The notes: generated by a model from the sequence alone, not told the origin. 5,919 nt of DNA from Candidatus Thorarchaeota archaeon (GCA_004524595.1 SDOA01000181.1:1-5919), one strand, 5' to 3'. Shown: positions 1 through 5,293, counted from the first letter of the stretch. Numbers and translations are program-made.

Positions 1-447
1 CACTACTACTCATTATGGTTGAGTAATGACGATGGTGCATCTTACATGCTCCTCGCCCAGAACCTCACAGTAACGACATACAGGTGGAATTCAAGTGGAT
101 GGCTAGAAGACTCGTACATGTTCAGAGTACGGGCTTACAGTCTTGACTTCACAGTTCCTGGAATGGAACCTGATGTCAGCAATCCACCCGCAGGATACTG
201 GCCTGGTGACTTCAGTGATGGTTTCTCAACAGCAGTAGATGCTGGTGATATACCCGTGACCACAACGACTACAACGACCACAACCACAACTACAACCACA
301 ACCACAACCACAACCACAACTACAACTACAACCACAACTACAACCACTCCTGGACCTGGTCTTGATCCTCTCATGATCGGTCTAGTAGGTGGTATCGGCG
401 TTGGTGTCGTCGTGATTCTCATACTCTTCCTCATCAGGAAGAAGTAG
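1..447 (+). CDS. Secreted membrane-anchored surface protein, C-terminal part (FN3-like end, poly-Thr stalk, TM anchor)
   Basis: The reading frame is open to the left edge, so this is the last 148 residues of a longer protein; the TTG at 19 is probably internal. Residues 1-50 read like the end of a fibronectin-III or similar beta-sandwich domain (LTVTTYRWNSSGW, then FRVRAYSLDF). A Pro/Gly/Asp-rich linker follows, then 30 consecutive threonines (residues 87-116), PGPGLDP, a hydrophobic segment of about 22 residues (124-145) and the tail RKK. The order ectodomain, O-glycosylatable stalk, single TM, basic stop-transfer is the usual design of archaeal cell-surface proteins, with the bulk outside the cell. 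There is no PGF-type sorting motif that I can recognise, so anchoring is probably by the TM helix itself. The catalytic or binding domain, if any, lies outside the window, so the function is unknown. A terminator follows immediately. Confidence 0.85.
   Translation, partial: HYYSLWLSNDDGASYMLLAQNLTVTTYRWNSSGWLEDSYMFRVRAYSLDFTVPGMEPDVSNPPAGYWPGDFSDGFSTAVDAGDIPVTTTTTTTTTTTTTTTTTTTTTTTTTTTTTTPGPGLDPLMIGLVGGIGVGVVVILILFLIRKK
259..348 (+). repeat. Threonine-codon microsatellite encoding a 30-Thr stalk
   Basis: Ninety bases consist solely of ACN codons. From about 271 onward they mostly alternate ACC/ACT with ACA, giving an imperfect hexamer repeat (ACCACA/ACTACA). The + strand is almost pure A and C. 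The regular period suggests growth and shrinkage by replication slippage, so stalk length may differ between strains. Proteins with such tracts are typically heavily O-glycosylated spacers that hold a domain away from the membrane. Confidence 0.9.
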
Positions 448-476
448 GTCTACGCGAGTCGATTCTTAGTATAAAT

Positions 477-508
477 AGGGGGATTATTCCCCCTCCCCCT
501 TCTTTTTT
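477..508 (+). terminator. Hairpin plus T-run terminator of the surface-protein gene
   Basis: AGGGGG (477-482) and CCCCCT (489-494) form a 6-bp stem around the loop ATTATT. A pyrimidine tract ending in six T (503-508) follows. It starts 30 bp after the stop codon at 445-447, as expected for an intrinsic terminator; T-runs alone are sufficient in archaea. Confidence 0.75.
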
Positions 509-522
509 GTATTGACATCTTC

Positions 523-528
523 AAAAAA
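523..528 (-). terminator. Possible T-run terminator for the minus-strand operon
   Basis: Six A on the + strand read as T6 on the minus strand, about 75 bp beyond the nitroreductase stop. The 477-494 hairpin lies just further downstream in the same direction. Together they would end the leftward operon before it runs into the convergent surface-protein gene. The support is position and a T-run only. Confidence 0.35.
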
Positions 529-600
529 TTAGTATAGATACCTAATTATCACTATAAAATGGGATGTGCCACCTTATAATTATGAATTAATTTTACTGCT

Positions 601-1131
601 TTAGAACGAGTTTCTTAAAACAACTTCAGAAATCTGCTTCCTTGGTCTTTGATTAGGAATGACTCCTGCAATCACTCCAATTGGAATTAGAGAGACTGGT
701 CGCACTCCTTTTGGAATATTCAACACTTTTATGACCTCTGACTCATCAAATGCTCCAATCCAACAGGTCCCATATCCTTTCATGTGAGCTGCTAGTAAGA
801 TTGTTTGTGTGAGTGCAGCTGTATCCTGAAGTGCATAGAGCGTGAATCCTCGTTCCCCATATCTCTCTGCAGATTCTTCAGGTACTGCACATACTGCGAG
901 AATGACCGCAGCTTGTGTGATAAATGATTGTCCAAATGCAGCTGATGCAAGTTGTTCTTTCACATCCGCATCAATTACCAAAACAATTCGCCAAGGTTGC
1001 CTATTGCCTGCACTGGGAGCGCAGAGTCCTATCTGTATTATTTCTATAATCTCATTCTCAGAGATAGTTTTACCTGTGAACTTCCTGATTGATCGTCGAG
1101 ACTCAATCATCTTTATACATTCATCACTCAT
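601..1131 (-). CDS. Nitroreductase-family FMN flavoprotein
   Basis: This 176-residue protein has the single-domain nitroreductase layout and near-usual length. RRSIRKF (12-18) is the N-terminal FMN-phosphate-binding motif. PSAGNRQPW (39-47) matches the conserved segment near the flavin. DTAALTQTILLAAHMKGYGTCWIGAF (starting about 102) is the helix plus GxGxCWIG region, and PIGV lies near 151. These enzymes work as dimers in the cytoplasm and use NAD(P)H to reduce nitro compounds, quinones, flavins or other acceptors; the real substrate cannot be read from sequence. The ATG at 1131 directly follows the TAA of the dehydrogenase gene with no gap, and GAGGTG lies about 6 bases upstream within that gene, so the start is well supported and translation is probably coupled. 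It is the second gene of a two-gene leftward operon. Confidence 0.9.
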   Translation of the reverse strand: MSDECIKMIESRRSIRKFTGKTISENEIIEIIQIGLCAPSAGNRQPWRIVLVIDADVKEQLASAAFGQSFITQAAVILAVCAVPEESAERYGERGFTLYALQDTAALTQTILLAAHMKGYGTCWIGAFDESEVIKVLNIPKGVRPVSLIPIGVIAGVIPNQRPRKQISEVVLRNSF

Positions 1132-2112
1132 TTACAACACCTCTGGATTTACTATGTTAGTTGGAATCGTACCTTTCATGGCTGCAATTAGGTTTTCTGC
1201 ACACATCTGTGCCATTGTCGCTCTTGTATGTACACTAGCACTACCAATATGGGGAGTAATTACTACATTTGGATGATTCAGGAGTGAATTCTTAGGATTA
1301 ATAGGTTCTTCGTCAAATACATCAAGTCCAGCACCTCCAAGATGATGTGTTTTCAAAGCCTCGTCCAATGCTTTTTCATCTATGACTTGCCCTCTTGAAG
1401 TATTGATGAGTATAGCTCCCTGTTTCATCATAGAGATCTCTCGTCTTCCTATCATATGATATGTGTCACTGTTAAGTGGAATGTGTAACGAGACTATATC
1501 CGACTCACGTAGGAGGATTTCGAAGTCTGTGGATTGAGCACCTTCTGTCACAATTTTCTTTGTGAATTCGTTTTCACTTCTATTATAGAACAGAACCTTC
1601 ATATTGAATCCAGAGGCTCTCTTTGCAACTGAATATCCAATTCTACCCATACCCATAATCCCTAGAGTAGCACCATGGATATCAGTTCCTAACAGGAGTT
1701 CAGGACCCCACGCAACTTGCCATCTTCCTTCTCTCACATATCTATCTGCCTCAACAATCCTCCGAGCAGTAGCCATGATCAATGCCCACGTAAGGTCTGC
1801 TGTGGTTTCAGTAAGTACTCCTGGAGTGTTAGTGACAATTATTCCCTTCTCTGTTGCATATTTTACATCGATATTATCATAACCTACAGCATATTGAGAT
1901 ATGACTCTTAACTTTGGAAGTCGTTCTATTGCCTCTTTATCAATCGTATCTGATAGGAGTGTGACTAATCCGGTGCAATCCTTGGCAAGTTGTATTATCT
2001 CTTCTTTGCTTGGTGGTTCATCTTGAGGCCAAACACTCGTATCGAACTTTCCTTGAATTAGTTCAAGACCCTGAATAGGAATTCTTCTCGTTACAAACAC
2101 TTTTTCTTTCAA
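1132..2112 (-). CDS. gyaR: D-isomer-specific 2-hydroxyacid dehydrogenase, glyoxylate/hydroxypyruvate reductase type
   Basis: Probably reduces glyoxylate (and possibly hydroxypyruvate) to glycolate (or glycerate) with NAD(P)H in the cytoplasm. Numbering from the upstream GTG (330 residues): the dinucleotide-binding motif GMGRIG is at 158-163, the catalytic Arg is R244 in NTSRG, the Glu is E273 in DVFDEEP, and the His is H292 in TPHIGSAS. The Arg-Glu spacing of 29 is the family value. YAVGYDNID (78-86) and TNTPGVLTETTADL (98-111) are also conserved. I chose the TTG at 2112 because the protein then begins MKEKVFVTRRIP, which parallels the start of the Thermococcus enzyme as I remember it, and AGGTGG sits 8 bases upstream. 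The alternative GTG at 2124 directly follows an in-frame TAG and lies inside that AGGTGG. First gene of the operon with the nitroreductase. Related hydroxyacid substrates remain possible. Confidence 0.88.
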   Translation of the reverse strand: MKEKVFVTRRIPIQGLELIQGKFDTSVWPQDEPPSKEEIIQLAKDCTGLVTLLSDTIDKEAIERLPKLRVISQYAVGYDNIDVKYATEKGIIVTNTPGVLTETTADLTWALIMATARRIVEADRYVREGRWQVAWGPELLLGTDIHGATLGIMGMGRIGYSVAKRASGFNMKVLFYNRSENEFTKKIVTEGAQSTDFEILLRESDIVSLHIPLNSDTYHMIGRREISMMKQGAILINTSRGQVIDEKALDEALKTHHLGGAGLDVFDEEPINPKNSLLNHPNVVITPHIGSASVHTRATMAQMCAENLIAAMKGTIPTNIVNPEVL

Positions 2113-2129
2113 ACACGTAGCCACCTATT

Positions 2130-2147
2130 ACTCAAGTTCTATTGAGT
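2130..2147. promoter_or_regulatory. Inverted repeat ACTCAA-N6-TTGAGT, possible operator
   Basis: A perfect 6+6 bp inverted repeat with a 6-base spacer (GTTCTA) lies just upstream of the dehydrogenase start codon, in the predicted 5' leader. Its left half extends to ATTACTCAA (2127-2135), the same 9-mer found in the palindrome at 2373-2386. A bound dimer here would block transcription or initiation of the leftward operon. As RNA it would be only a weak hairpin, so DNA binding is the likelier role. Confidence 0.4.
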
Positions 2148-2172
2148 CAGTCTTCATCCTCAAACCACACTA

Positions 2173-2190
2173 CATATCGTAAATCTTTCG
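2173..2190 (-). promoter_or_regulatory. Weak candidate promoter (BRE/TATA-like) of the dehydrogenase-nitroreductase operon
   Basis: Read on the minus strand, CGAAAG (2190-2185) resembles a purine-rich BRE and is followed by ATTTACGATATG, a poor TATA match. A start about 25 bp further would fall near 2153, giving a 5' leader of about 40 bases that contains the ACTCAA inverted repeat. Confidence 0.3.
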
Positions 2191-2372
2191 GAGTATGGAT
2201 ATTCGTATTTTGAAATGGTCTCCTCTATCATAATTTATCACTAAATTGTCGAATAATAGGTATGAATTGCCCCATTCAGAATTTCAAACAATGCACTCTT
2301 CACTATCTACATTTGATTGAATGATTTTTTATACTCATAATTCACTCACTACCTTTCCTTCTCGTTCGATAA

Positions 2373-2386
2373 TGAGTAATTACTCA
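2373..2386. promoter_or_regulatory. 14-bp perfect palindrome TGAGTAATTACTCA, possible operator
   Basis: TGAGTAA is followed directly by its reverse complement TTACTCA. The site is about 100 bp upstream of the winged-helix gene and shares ATTACTCAA with the repeat beside the dehydrogenase start. A dimeric MarR-like regulator typically binds palindromes of this size, so the adjacent winged-helix protein is the natural candidate ligand; that link is inference. Confidence 0.4.
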
Positions 2387-2427
2387 ATTATGGTACGAAT
2401 CAATTCAGAAATGCTTCAACCAGTTTT

Positions 2428-2456
2428 CTTATATTTGATTCTGAATATCTTAATAT
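2428..2456 (+). promoter_or_regulatory. TATA-like promoter region of the winged-helix gene
   Basis: CTTATATTT (2428-2436) would place transcription start near 2457-2462, about 25 bases before the ATG. A second element, TCTTAATAT (2448-2456), would place it near 2480 and make the message almost leaderless. Which of the two is used cannot be decided from sequence. Confidence 0.4.
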
Positions 2457-2482
2457 GGGTATAATAGACCTAATAATCAGGG

Positions 2483-2764
2483 ATGGTAAGTAGAAAGATG
2501 TCCATTGAACTTCCACGTAGTGCAATCATTGTATTAGATCGATTGACATCCGAAGGACCAATGACACCGAAGGACATCAGTAATCGGGTGGATCTCGCTC
2601 CACGCACTGTAAGCTTCGCTCTTAGGAAACTGATGGGTCAGAAGCTCTGTAAGAAGATACCGAACCTCAATGACATGAGACAACCACTCTACGCTGCAGA
2701 TATGGAACGAGCGAGGGAACTAAGGCTGAGATTCGAACATGTCTTCCGACAGGTTCTGGTCTAA
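2483..2764 (+). CDS. Small winged helix-turn-helix transcriptional regulator (MarR/TrmB-like)
   Basis: A 93-residue basic protein made of one winged-helix domain. Helix 1 is about 11-25 (LPRSAIIVLDRLTSEGP), helix 2 about 28-36 (TPKDISNRVD), and recognition helix 3 about 39-54 (APRTVSFALRKLMGQKL). A beta-wing follows with CKKIPNLNDMRQPLYAAD (56-73), then a C-terminal helix (74-91) likely used for dimerisation. The pattern xP(M/L)TPKDIS...LAPRTVSFALRKL is typical of MarR-like archaeal regulators. No sensor domain or metal ligand set is visible, although C56 is a lone cysteine that could be redox-sensitive. The ATG at 2483 has GGG immediately in front, too close for a Shine-Dalgarno; ATG 2498 (residue 6) is an alternative start. 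It is divergent from the dehydrogenase-nitroreductase operon, its likeliest target along with itself. The target is inferred. Confidence 0.85.
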   Translation: MVSRKMSIELPRSAIIVLDRLTSEGPMTPKDISNRVDLAPRTVSFALRKLMGQKLCKKIPNLNDMRQPLYAADMERARELRLRFEHVFRQVLV

Positions 2765-2768
2765 GCTC

Positions 2769-2780
2769 TTATACTTTAAA
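2769..2780 (+). promoter_or_regulatory. TATA-like element downstream of the winged-helix gene
   Basis: TTATACTTTAAA lies 5-16 bp past the winged-helix stop codon. A start about 25 bp downstream would be near 2800, giving the two-TM gene at 2907 its own promoter with a leader of about 105 bases that begins at the inverted repeat. It would begin too late for the small reading frame at 2784. Confidence 0.3.
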
Positions 2781-2783
2781 TCG

Positions 2784-2885
2784 ATGTTCTCGGTTACAGA
2801 GGAAAAACAAGGGATACTACTTGTTTTTCCATTTCTTATTTTACTAGGATTAACAATAACTATGTTAATATTTACTAGAAGTTAG
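2784..2885 (+). CDS. Possible 33-residue single-TM small protein
   Basis: ATG 2784 to TAG 2883-2885 encodes MFSVTEEKQG, then about 19 hydrophobic residues (ILLVFPFLILLGLTITMLIF) and TRS. The shape, a short acidic N-terminus, one membrane span and a basic end, is that of a genuine small membrane peptide. It lies 19 bp after the winged-helix gene and in the same frame as the two-TM gene at 2907. Against it: no Shine-Dalgarno is visible, AT-rich DNA readily encodes hydrophobic runs by chance, and an 11-bp perfect inverted repeat that could be a terminator sits inside it. I do not recognise a family. Confidence 0.35.
   Translation: MFSVTEEKQGILLVFPFLILLGLTITMLIFTRS
2801..2845 (+). terminator. 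Strong inverted repeat with T-rich tail, probable terminator of the winged-helix gene
   Basis: GGAAAAACAAG (2801-2811) and CTTGTTTTTCC (2820-2830) pair perfectly over 11 bp around an 8-base loop, followed by ATTTCTTATTTTA. This begins 36 bp after the winged-helix stop codon. The T5 within the right arm and the T-rich tail suit archaeal termination. Alternatives are a hairpin in the leader of the 2907 gene or an operator, and it overlaps the possible small protein at 2784-2885. Confidence 0.5.
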
Positions 2886-2906
2886 CTTTCCTCTAGGTGT
2901 AGAATC

Positions 2907-3092
2907 GTGGCTCACGAAGGACTTGTCATATTCTTAATTATACTCGGTATACTTCTTCTCGTAGGATTCTATTTTGGTCCAAACACTGAAACACGTCTGG
3001 TGAAGAGGAATGAAGGCAAAGTAATGTTAATCCCCTCTGCAGCTATTCTCTTTGTACTTGCTCTGATTATCTTCAGTGGGGTATTAGGTTAA
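2907..3092 (+). CDS. Small two-TM membrane protein of unknown function
   Basis: A 61-residue protein with a GTG start; AGGTG sits 8 bases upstream (2895-2899), a good ribosome-binding site. TM1 spans about residues 5-23 (LVIFLIILGILLLVGFYF). A short loop, GPNTETRLVKRNEGK, carries four basic residues, and TM2 spans about 40-60. By the positive-inside rule the loop faces the cytoplasm and both ends face outward. There are no cysteines, histidines or recognisable catalytic motifs. I do not recognise the family. Its stop codon overlaps the stop of the convergent CitG-like gene (TTAA at 3089-3092), so there is no room for a separate terminator. Good initiation signal and typical membrane topology support a real gene. 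Confidence 0.7.
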   Translation: MAHEGLVIFLIILGILLLVGFYFGPNTETRLVKRNEGKVMLIPSAAILFVLALIIFSGVLG

Positions 3093-4060
3093 GAATCTGA
3101 AAAGTAGATACTGACCAATCTACAATAAGTAGCTGCGGATACCAAATCTGCTGTGGTACCAGGATTTAGTAGATTGCCCTCCCTTCTGAGTCTTTGATCA
3201 AGTAATAGAATTTGCTCTTGGATTTCTCCACTCTCATTCCATTTGGTCATGACCTCTTGGGCTATACATTGGACTTCTTCAGCTTTTCTTCTTCCTGCCT
3301 TTTTCATTATCAGTCCATCAGGTCGTTTAGACAACAACCATATGTACGTTCGCACTATAGCCTCTTCAATATCATCCAAGTTTGACGCGATCTTTGCGAG
3401 ATAGGGAAGAATGTGTCTCAGTGTAAGAGTAAAGTTGTTTGCCCACTCACCACTTATCTCATCCACCTCTGCTGAAATTTCAAAGAGATCGATTAACCTA
3501 ACGTTGTCCTGAATGATGTTTTCCACTGCGTTTGGATTATTGAAATCATAGCGATTATGAATTTCCAACCATTCAGGTTCATATTTGATTTTTCTTCCCC
3601 CTGGTCGAGTTAGCTCAAAAGTCCTGTAGAGATGAACGGAGTCATTGACTGTGGTATTTTTAATAATTCGTAATAACTCGTTCTCAATATTGTCAATAGA
3701 AAAGATGTTTTCTTTCCTGAAACTAGAGGCTAATGCAACAGTAAGAGGAACATAGAGAAGGATGGAACCAAAGATAGTATTCTTGGTGTTTAGATCTGTC
3801 AATGAATCGCGAACACAGAGTTCTATCAGCTCTCCGAGACCTATCTGTTCTGGCTGTTTTATTTCAGCTCCTAATTCCCACCCTCTGTATGCACACTGAT
3901 ATAATCCTCTAGAAATGAGTGATGCACTTGTAAGAAAATTTCTGTAATCCATATCTGAAAAACATGCATCCCTGTTAACATTGCCGGGTTTTGGAGAACT
4001 CGCTTCAAAGAGTAGTGCAAGCTGTCCAAGACCAACCAGCTTCCATATAATATCGTTCAT
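3089..4060 (-). CDS. CitG/MdcB-family protein (triphosphoribosyl-dephospho-CoA synthase-like)
   Basis: A 323-residue protein of the CitG superfamily, all-helical with paired acidic residues that bind Mg-ATP. Characterised members make 2'-(5''-triphosphoribosyl)-3'-dephospho-CoA, the prosthetic-group precursor of citrate lyase and malonate decarboxylase. Visible motifs, numbered from the ATG: EASSPKPGNVNRD (19-31), SDMDYRNFLTSA (35-46), NTKNTIFGSILLYVPL (91-106), RPDGLIMKKAG (246-256) and NPGTTADLVSAA (299-310). The bacterial NTHKGAIF signature is replaced by NTKNTIF, as in the divergent archaeal branch, and no citrate lyase or malonate decarboxylase gene is near, so the exact reaction should be left open. 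The ATG at 4060 was chosen over the GTG at 4063 directly before it; a TATA-like element 27 bp upstream would make the message leaderless. Convergent overlap with the two-TM gene. Confidence 0.8.
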   Translation of the reverse strand: MNDIIWKLVGLGQLALLFEASSPKPGNVNRDACFSDMDYRNFLTSASLISRGLYQCAYRGWELGAEIKQPEQIGLGELIELCVRDSLTDLNTKNTIFGSILLYVPLTVALASSFRKENIFSIDNIENELLRIIKNTTVNDSVHLYRTFELTRPGGRKIKYEPEWLEIHNRYDFNNPNAVENIIQDNVRLIDLFEISAEVDEISGEWANNFTLTLRHILPYLAKIASNLDDIEEAIVRTYIWLLSKRPDGLIMKKAGRRKAEEVQCIAQEVMTKWNESGEIQEQILLLDQRLRREGNLLNPGTTADLVSAATYCRLVSIYFSDS

Positions 4061-4082
4061 CACTTCTGATATATCGAAAAAC

Positions 4083-4092
4083 CGTTTAAGGG
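4083..4092 (-). promoter_or_regulatory. TATA-like element of the CitG-like gene
   Basis: On the minus strand CCCTTAAACG is centred about 27 bp upstream of the ATG at 4060, the spacing that gives a leaderless transcript. The flank is not purine-rich, so the BRE is poor. Confidence 0.3.
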
Positions 4093-4108
4093 GTGCGGTT
4101 GTATAGAT

Positions 4109-4125
4109 GGAAAAAGTGTATAAAG
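4109..4125 (+). promoter_or_regulatory. BRE/TATA promoter of the membrane protein gene at 4155
   Basis: GGAAAAA is followed by GTGTATAAAG, a good archaeal BRE-TATA match. Transcription would start at about 4146-4150, only a few bases before the ATG at 4155, so the message is probably leaderless or nearly so. It lies back to back with the CitG-like promoter in a 94-bp gap. Confidence 0.5.
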
Positions 4126-4154
4126 ATGAAGATTCGGTTCCAGTCTGAAAAACG

Positions 4155-4490
4155 ATGAGTCTTCCCGCACGAATTTCATTCTCTCAAATAGGAATACTTG
4201 TTTCAATCATTGTATACCTATCTGTCCGTGGCTTCTTCGTACTTCTCAGTTTAGACATCGGTCTACTTTGGACTCAGATTGGTGGCTTTCTTCTTGTTGC
4301 TATTCCACTGCCCCCTGTCATTGTTTTAGGCTTTTCAGCCTGCGTGATCTCCTATGCATTTTCTTATCTTGGTCTGTGGATGATGGACAATGATTATTAC
4401 ATTCTTGGAGAGTTGACAATCTTTCTAGCAGTGATTATTGTTCCTGGCGGTCTTGGAGTATATTCTTGGTTTGGATTTCCAGCACTCTAG
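4155..4490 (+). CDS. Unrecognised integral membrane protein with three or four TM segments
   Basis: A 111-residue, very hydrophobic protein. Likely membrane segments lie at about residues 11-33 (IGILVSIIVYLSVRGFFVLL), 36-76 (long enough for two spans, broken at PLPP, 51-54) and 84-105 (ILGELTIFLAVIIVPGGLGVY). A short polar stretch, MMDNDYY (76-82), separates the last two. R6 and R25 are the only basic residues, so topology is hard to call. No family or catalytic motif is recognised. A good TATA element 30-38 bp before the ATG and no Shine-Dalgarno point to leaderless expression. The TAG stop at 4488-4490 overlaps the stop of the convergent Sir2 gene through the palindrome CTAG. Codon structure and the promoter support a real gene; function unknown. 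Confidence 0.65.
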   Translation: MSLPARISFSQIGILVSIIVYLSVRGFFVLLSLDIGLLWTQIGGFLLVAIPLPPVIVLGFSACVISYAFSYLGLWMMDNDYYILGELTIFLAVIIVPGGLGVYSWFGFPAL

Positions 4491-5233
4491 TCCTTCACAA
4501 TCATTGGCAATATCTCCGAGGCTCTTCCTCTTAGCACAATGTCTGCAACACTATCTTTGTTCGTTCCCTCTAAGTTAATCAAAATCACCTTAGCTCCAGC
4601 GTTTTTTGCAAGCTGGGGAAGATATGCTGCTGGGTAGACACTGAGACTTGTGCCAATTACCAATATTAGGTCAGCTCTTCGACAAAGAGTGACTGCTTTT
4701 TGCATTGGTTCTTCTGGTAATGGTTCACCAAACAGTATTGCTTCAGATTTGAGAACACCTCCACATTCCTCACATCGAGGAGGGATTTCGCCCTCTGCGA
4801 CTCTTTGGTGTACTTTCTTTCCAACATACTCTGTCTTGCAATCCATGCAATATGCTCTCAGATAATTCCCATGAAGCTCAATTACTTCCTTATTTCCCGC
4901 AGCCTGATGCAAGTTATCTATATTCTGAGTGATTATTCCAATGAGCTTCTTCTGATTTTCCAACTTGGCTAGCATTTTGTGGGCGTTGTTTGGTTCAGCC
5001 TTTAATATAGTTTCAGCAAGTTCGCGTCCCATTGTCCAAAATTTTGTGGGGTCTTGCATAAAGCTCTCAAAAGTGGCAAATTCATGAGGATCAAACCTTT
5101 TCCAAAGTCCTCCCTCAGATCTGAAATCAGGAATTCCAGAATCTACACTAATGCCAGCTCCTGTTAAGGCTATAATCTGGGTAGCTTTTGTCACCATTTC
5201 TCTTGCGCGCCCAATATCCTCATGTGTTTTCAT
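4487..5233 (-). CDS. Sir2-family NAD-dependent protein deacylase (sirtuin)
   Basis: Removes acetyl or other acyl groups from lysine using NAD+, producing nicotinamide and O-acyl-ADP-ribose, in the cytoplasm; in archaea chromatin proteins such as Alba and metabolic enzymes are known targets. The 248-residue protein has the full set of motifs: TGAGIS (24-29), SGIPDFR (32-38), TQNIDNLH (102-109), catalytic H121 in ELHGN, a Cys4 zinc site (C129, C132, C154, C157), and GTSLSVYPAA (194-203). The tyrosine and arginine (Y-x-x-R) that mark class III desuccinylases such as CobB are absent near 65-70 (FWTMGR), so it resembles the class U enzyme of Thermotoga and is most likely a deacetylase. The ATG at 5233 gives a normal N-terminus. 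It is divergent from grpE and convergent with a membrane protein gene. Confidence 0.93.
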   Translation of the reverse strand: MKTHEDIGRAREMVTKATQIIALTGAGISVDSGIPDFRSEGGLWKRFDPHEFATFESFMQDPTKFWTMGRELAETILKAEPNNAHKMLAKLENQKKLIGIITQNIDNLHQAAGNKEVIELHGNYLRAYCMDCKTEYVGKKVHQRVAEGEIPPRCEECGGVLKSEAILFGEPLPEEPMQKAVTLCRRADLILVIGTSLSVYPAAYLPQLAKNAGAKVILINLEGTNKDSVADIVLRGRASEILPMIVKD

Positions 5234-5293
5234 ATTGTATCATTCTCTGCACTAACGACTACATGATGTTTTCTGTCTATGTTCTTTTTGATG

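Larger units (their letters stand above)
2125..2482. other. 358-bp divergent intergenic region between the dehydrogenase operon and the winged-helix gene
   Basis: AT-rich and without a convincing gene. It holds a weak minus-strand promoter candidate near 2173-2190, plus-strand TATA-like elements near 2428-2456, and two palindromic elements at 2130-2147 and 2373-2386. The middle part (about 2195-2370) shows no RNA gene or repeat that I can recognise. Confidence 0.6.

Noticed and set aside
135..434. Minus-strand frame with a poly-valine run
   Set aside because: It is the complement of the threonine-codon repeat; the + strand protein has a coherent FN3-stalk-TM design.
549..562. TATA-like CACTATAAAATGGG on the + strand
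   Set aside because: No + strand gene follows; it points into the 3' end of the nitroreductase gene, so it is probably chance in AT-rich DNA.
842..1276. A 144-codon + strand frame opposite the nitroreductase and dehydrogenase genes
   Set aside because: It lies antisense to two well-supported enzymes, spans their junction, and its protein shows no domain.
2372..2464. A 30-codon hydrophobic reading frame (+) upstream of the winged-helix gene, starting MSNYSIMVRI
   Set aside because: It overlaps the palindrome and both TATA-like elements of the regulator gene, has no ribosome-binding site, and hydrophobic short frames are expected in AT-rich DNA.
2883..2909. Pyrrolysine or stop read-through joining the 33-residue and 61-residue frames
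   Set aside because: The downstream gene has its own AGGTG and GTG start, and no evidence of TAG recoding is visible; other genes in the window use TAG as an ordinary stop.
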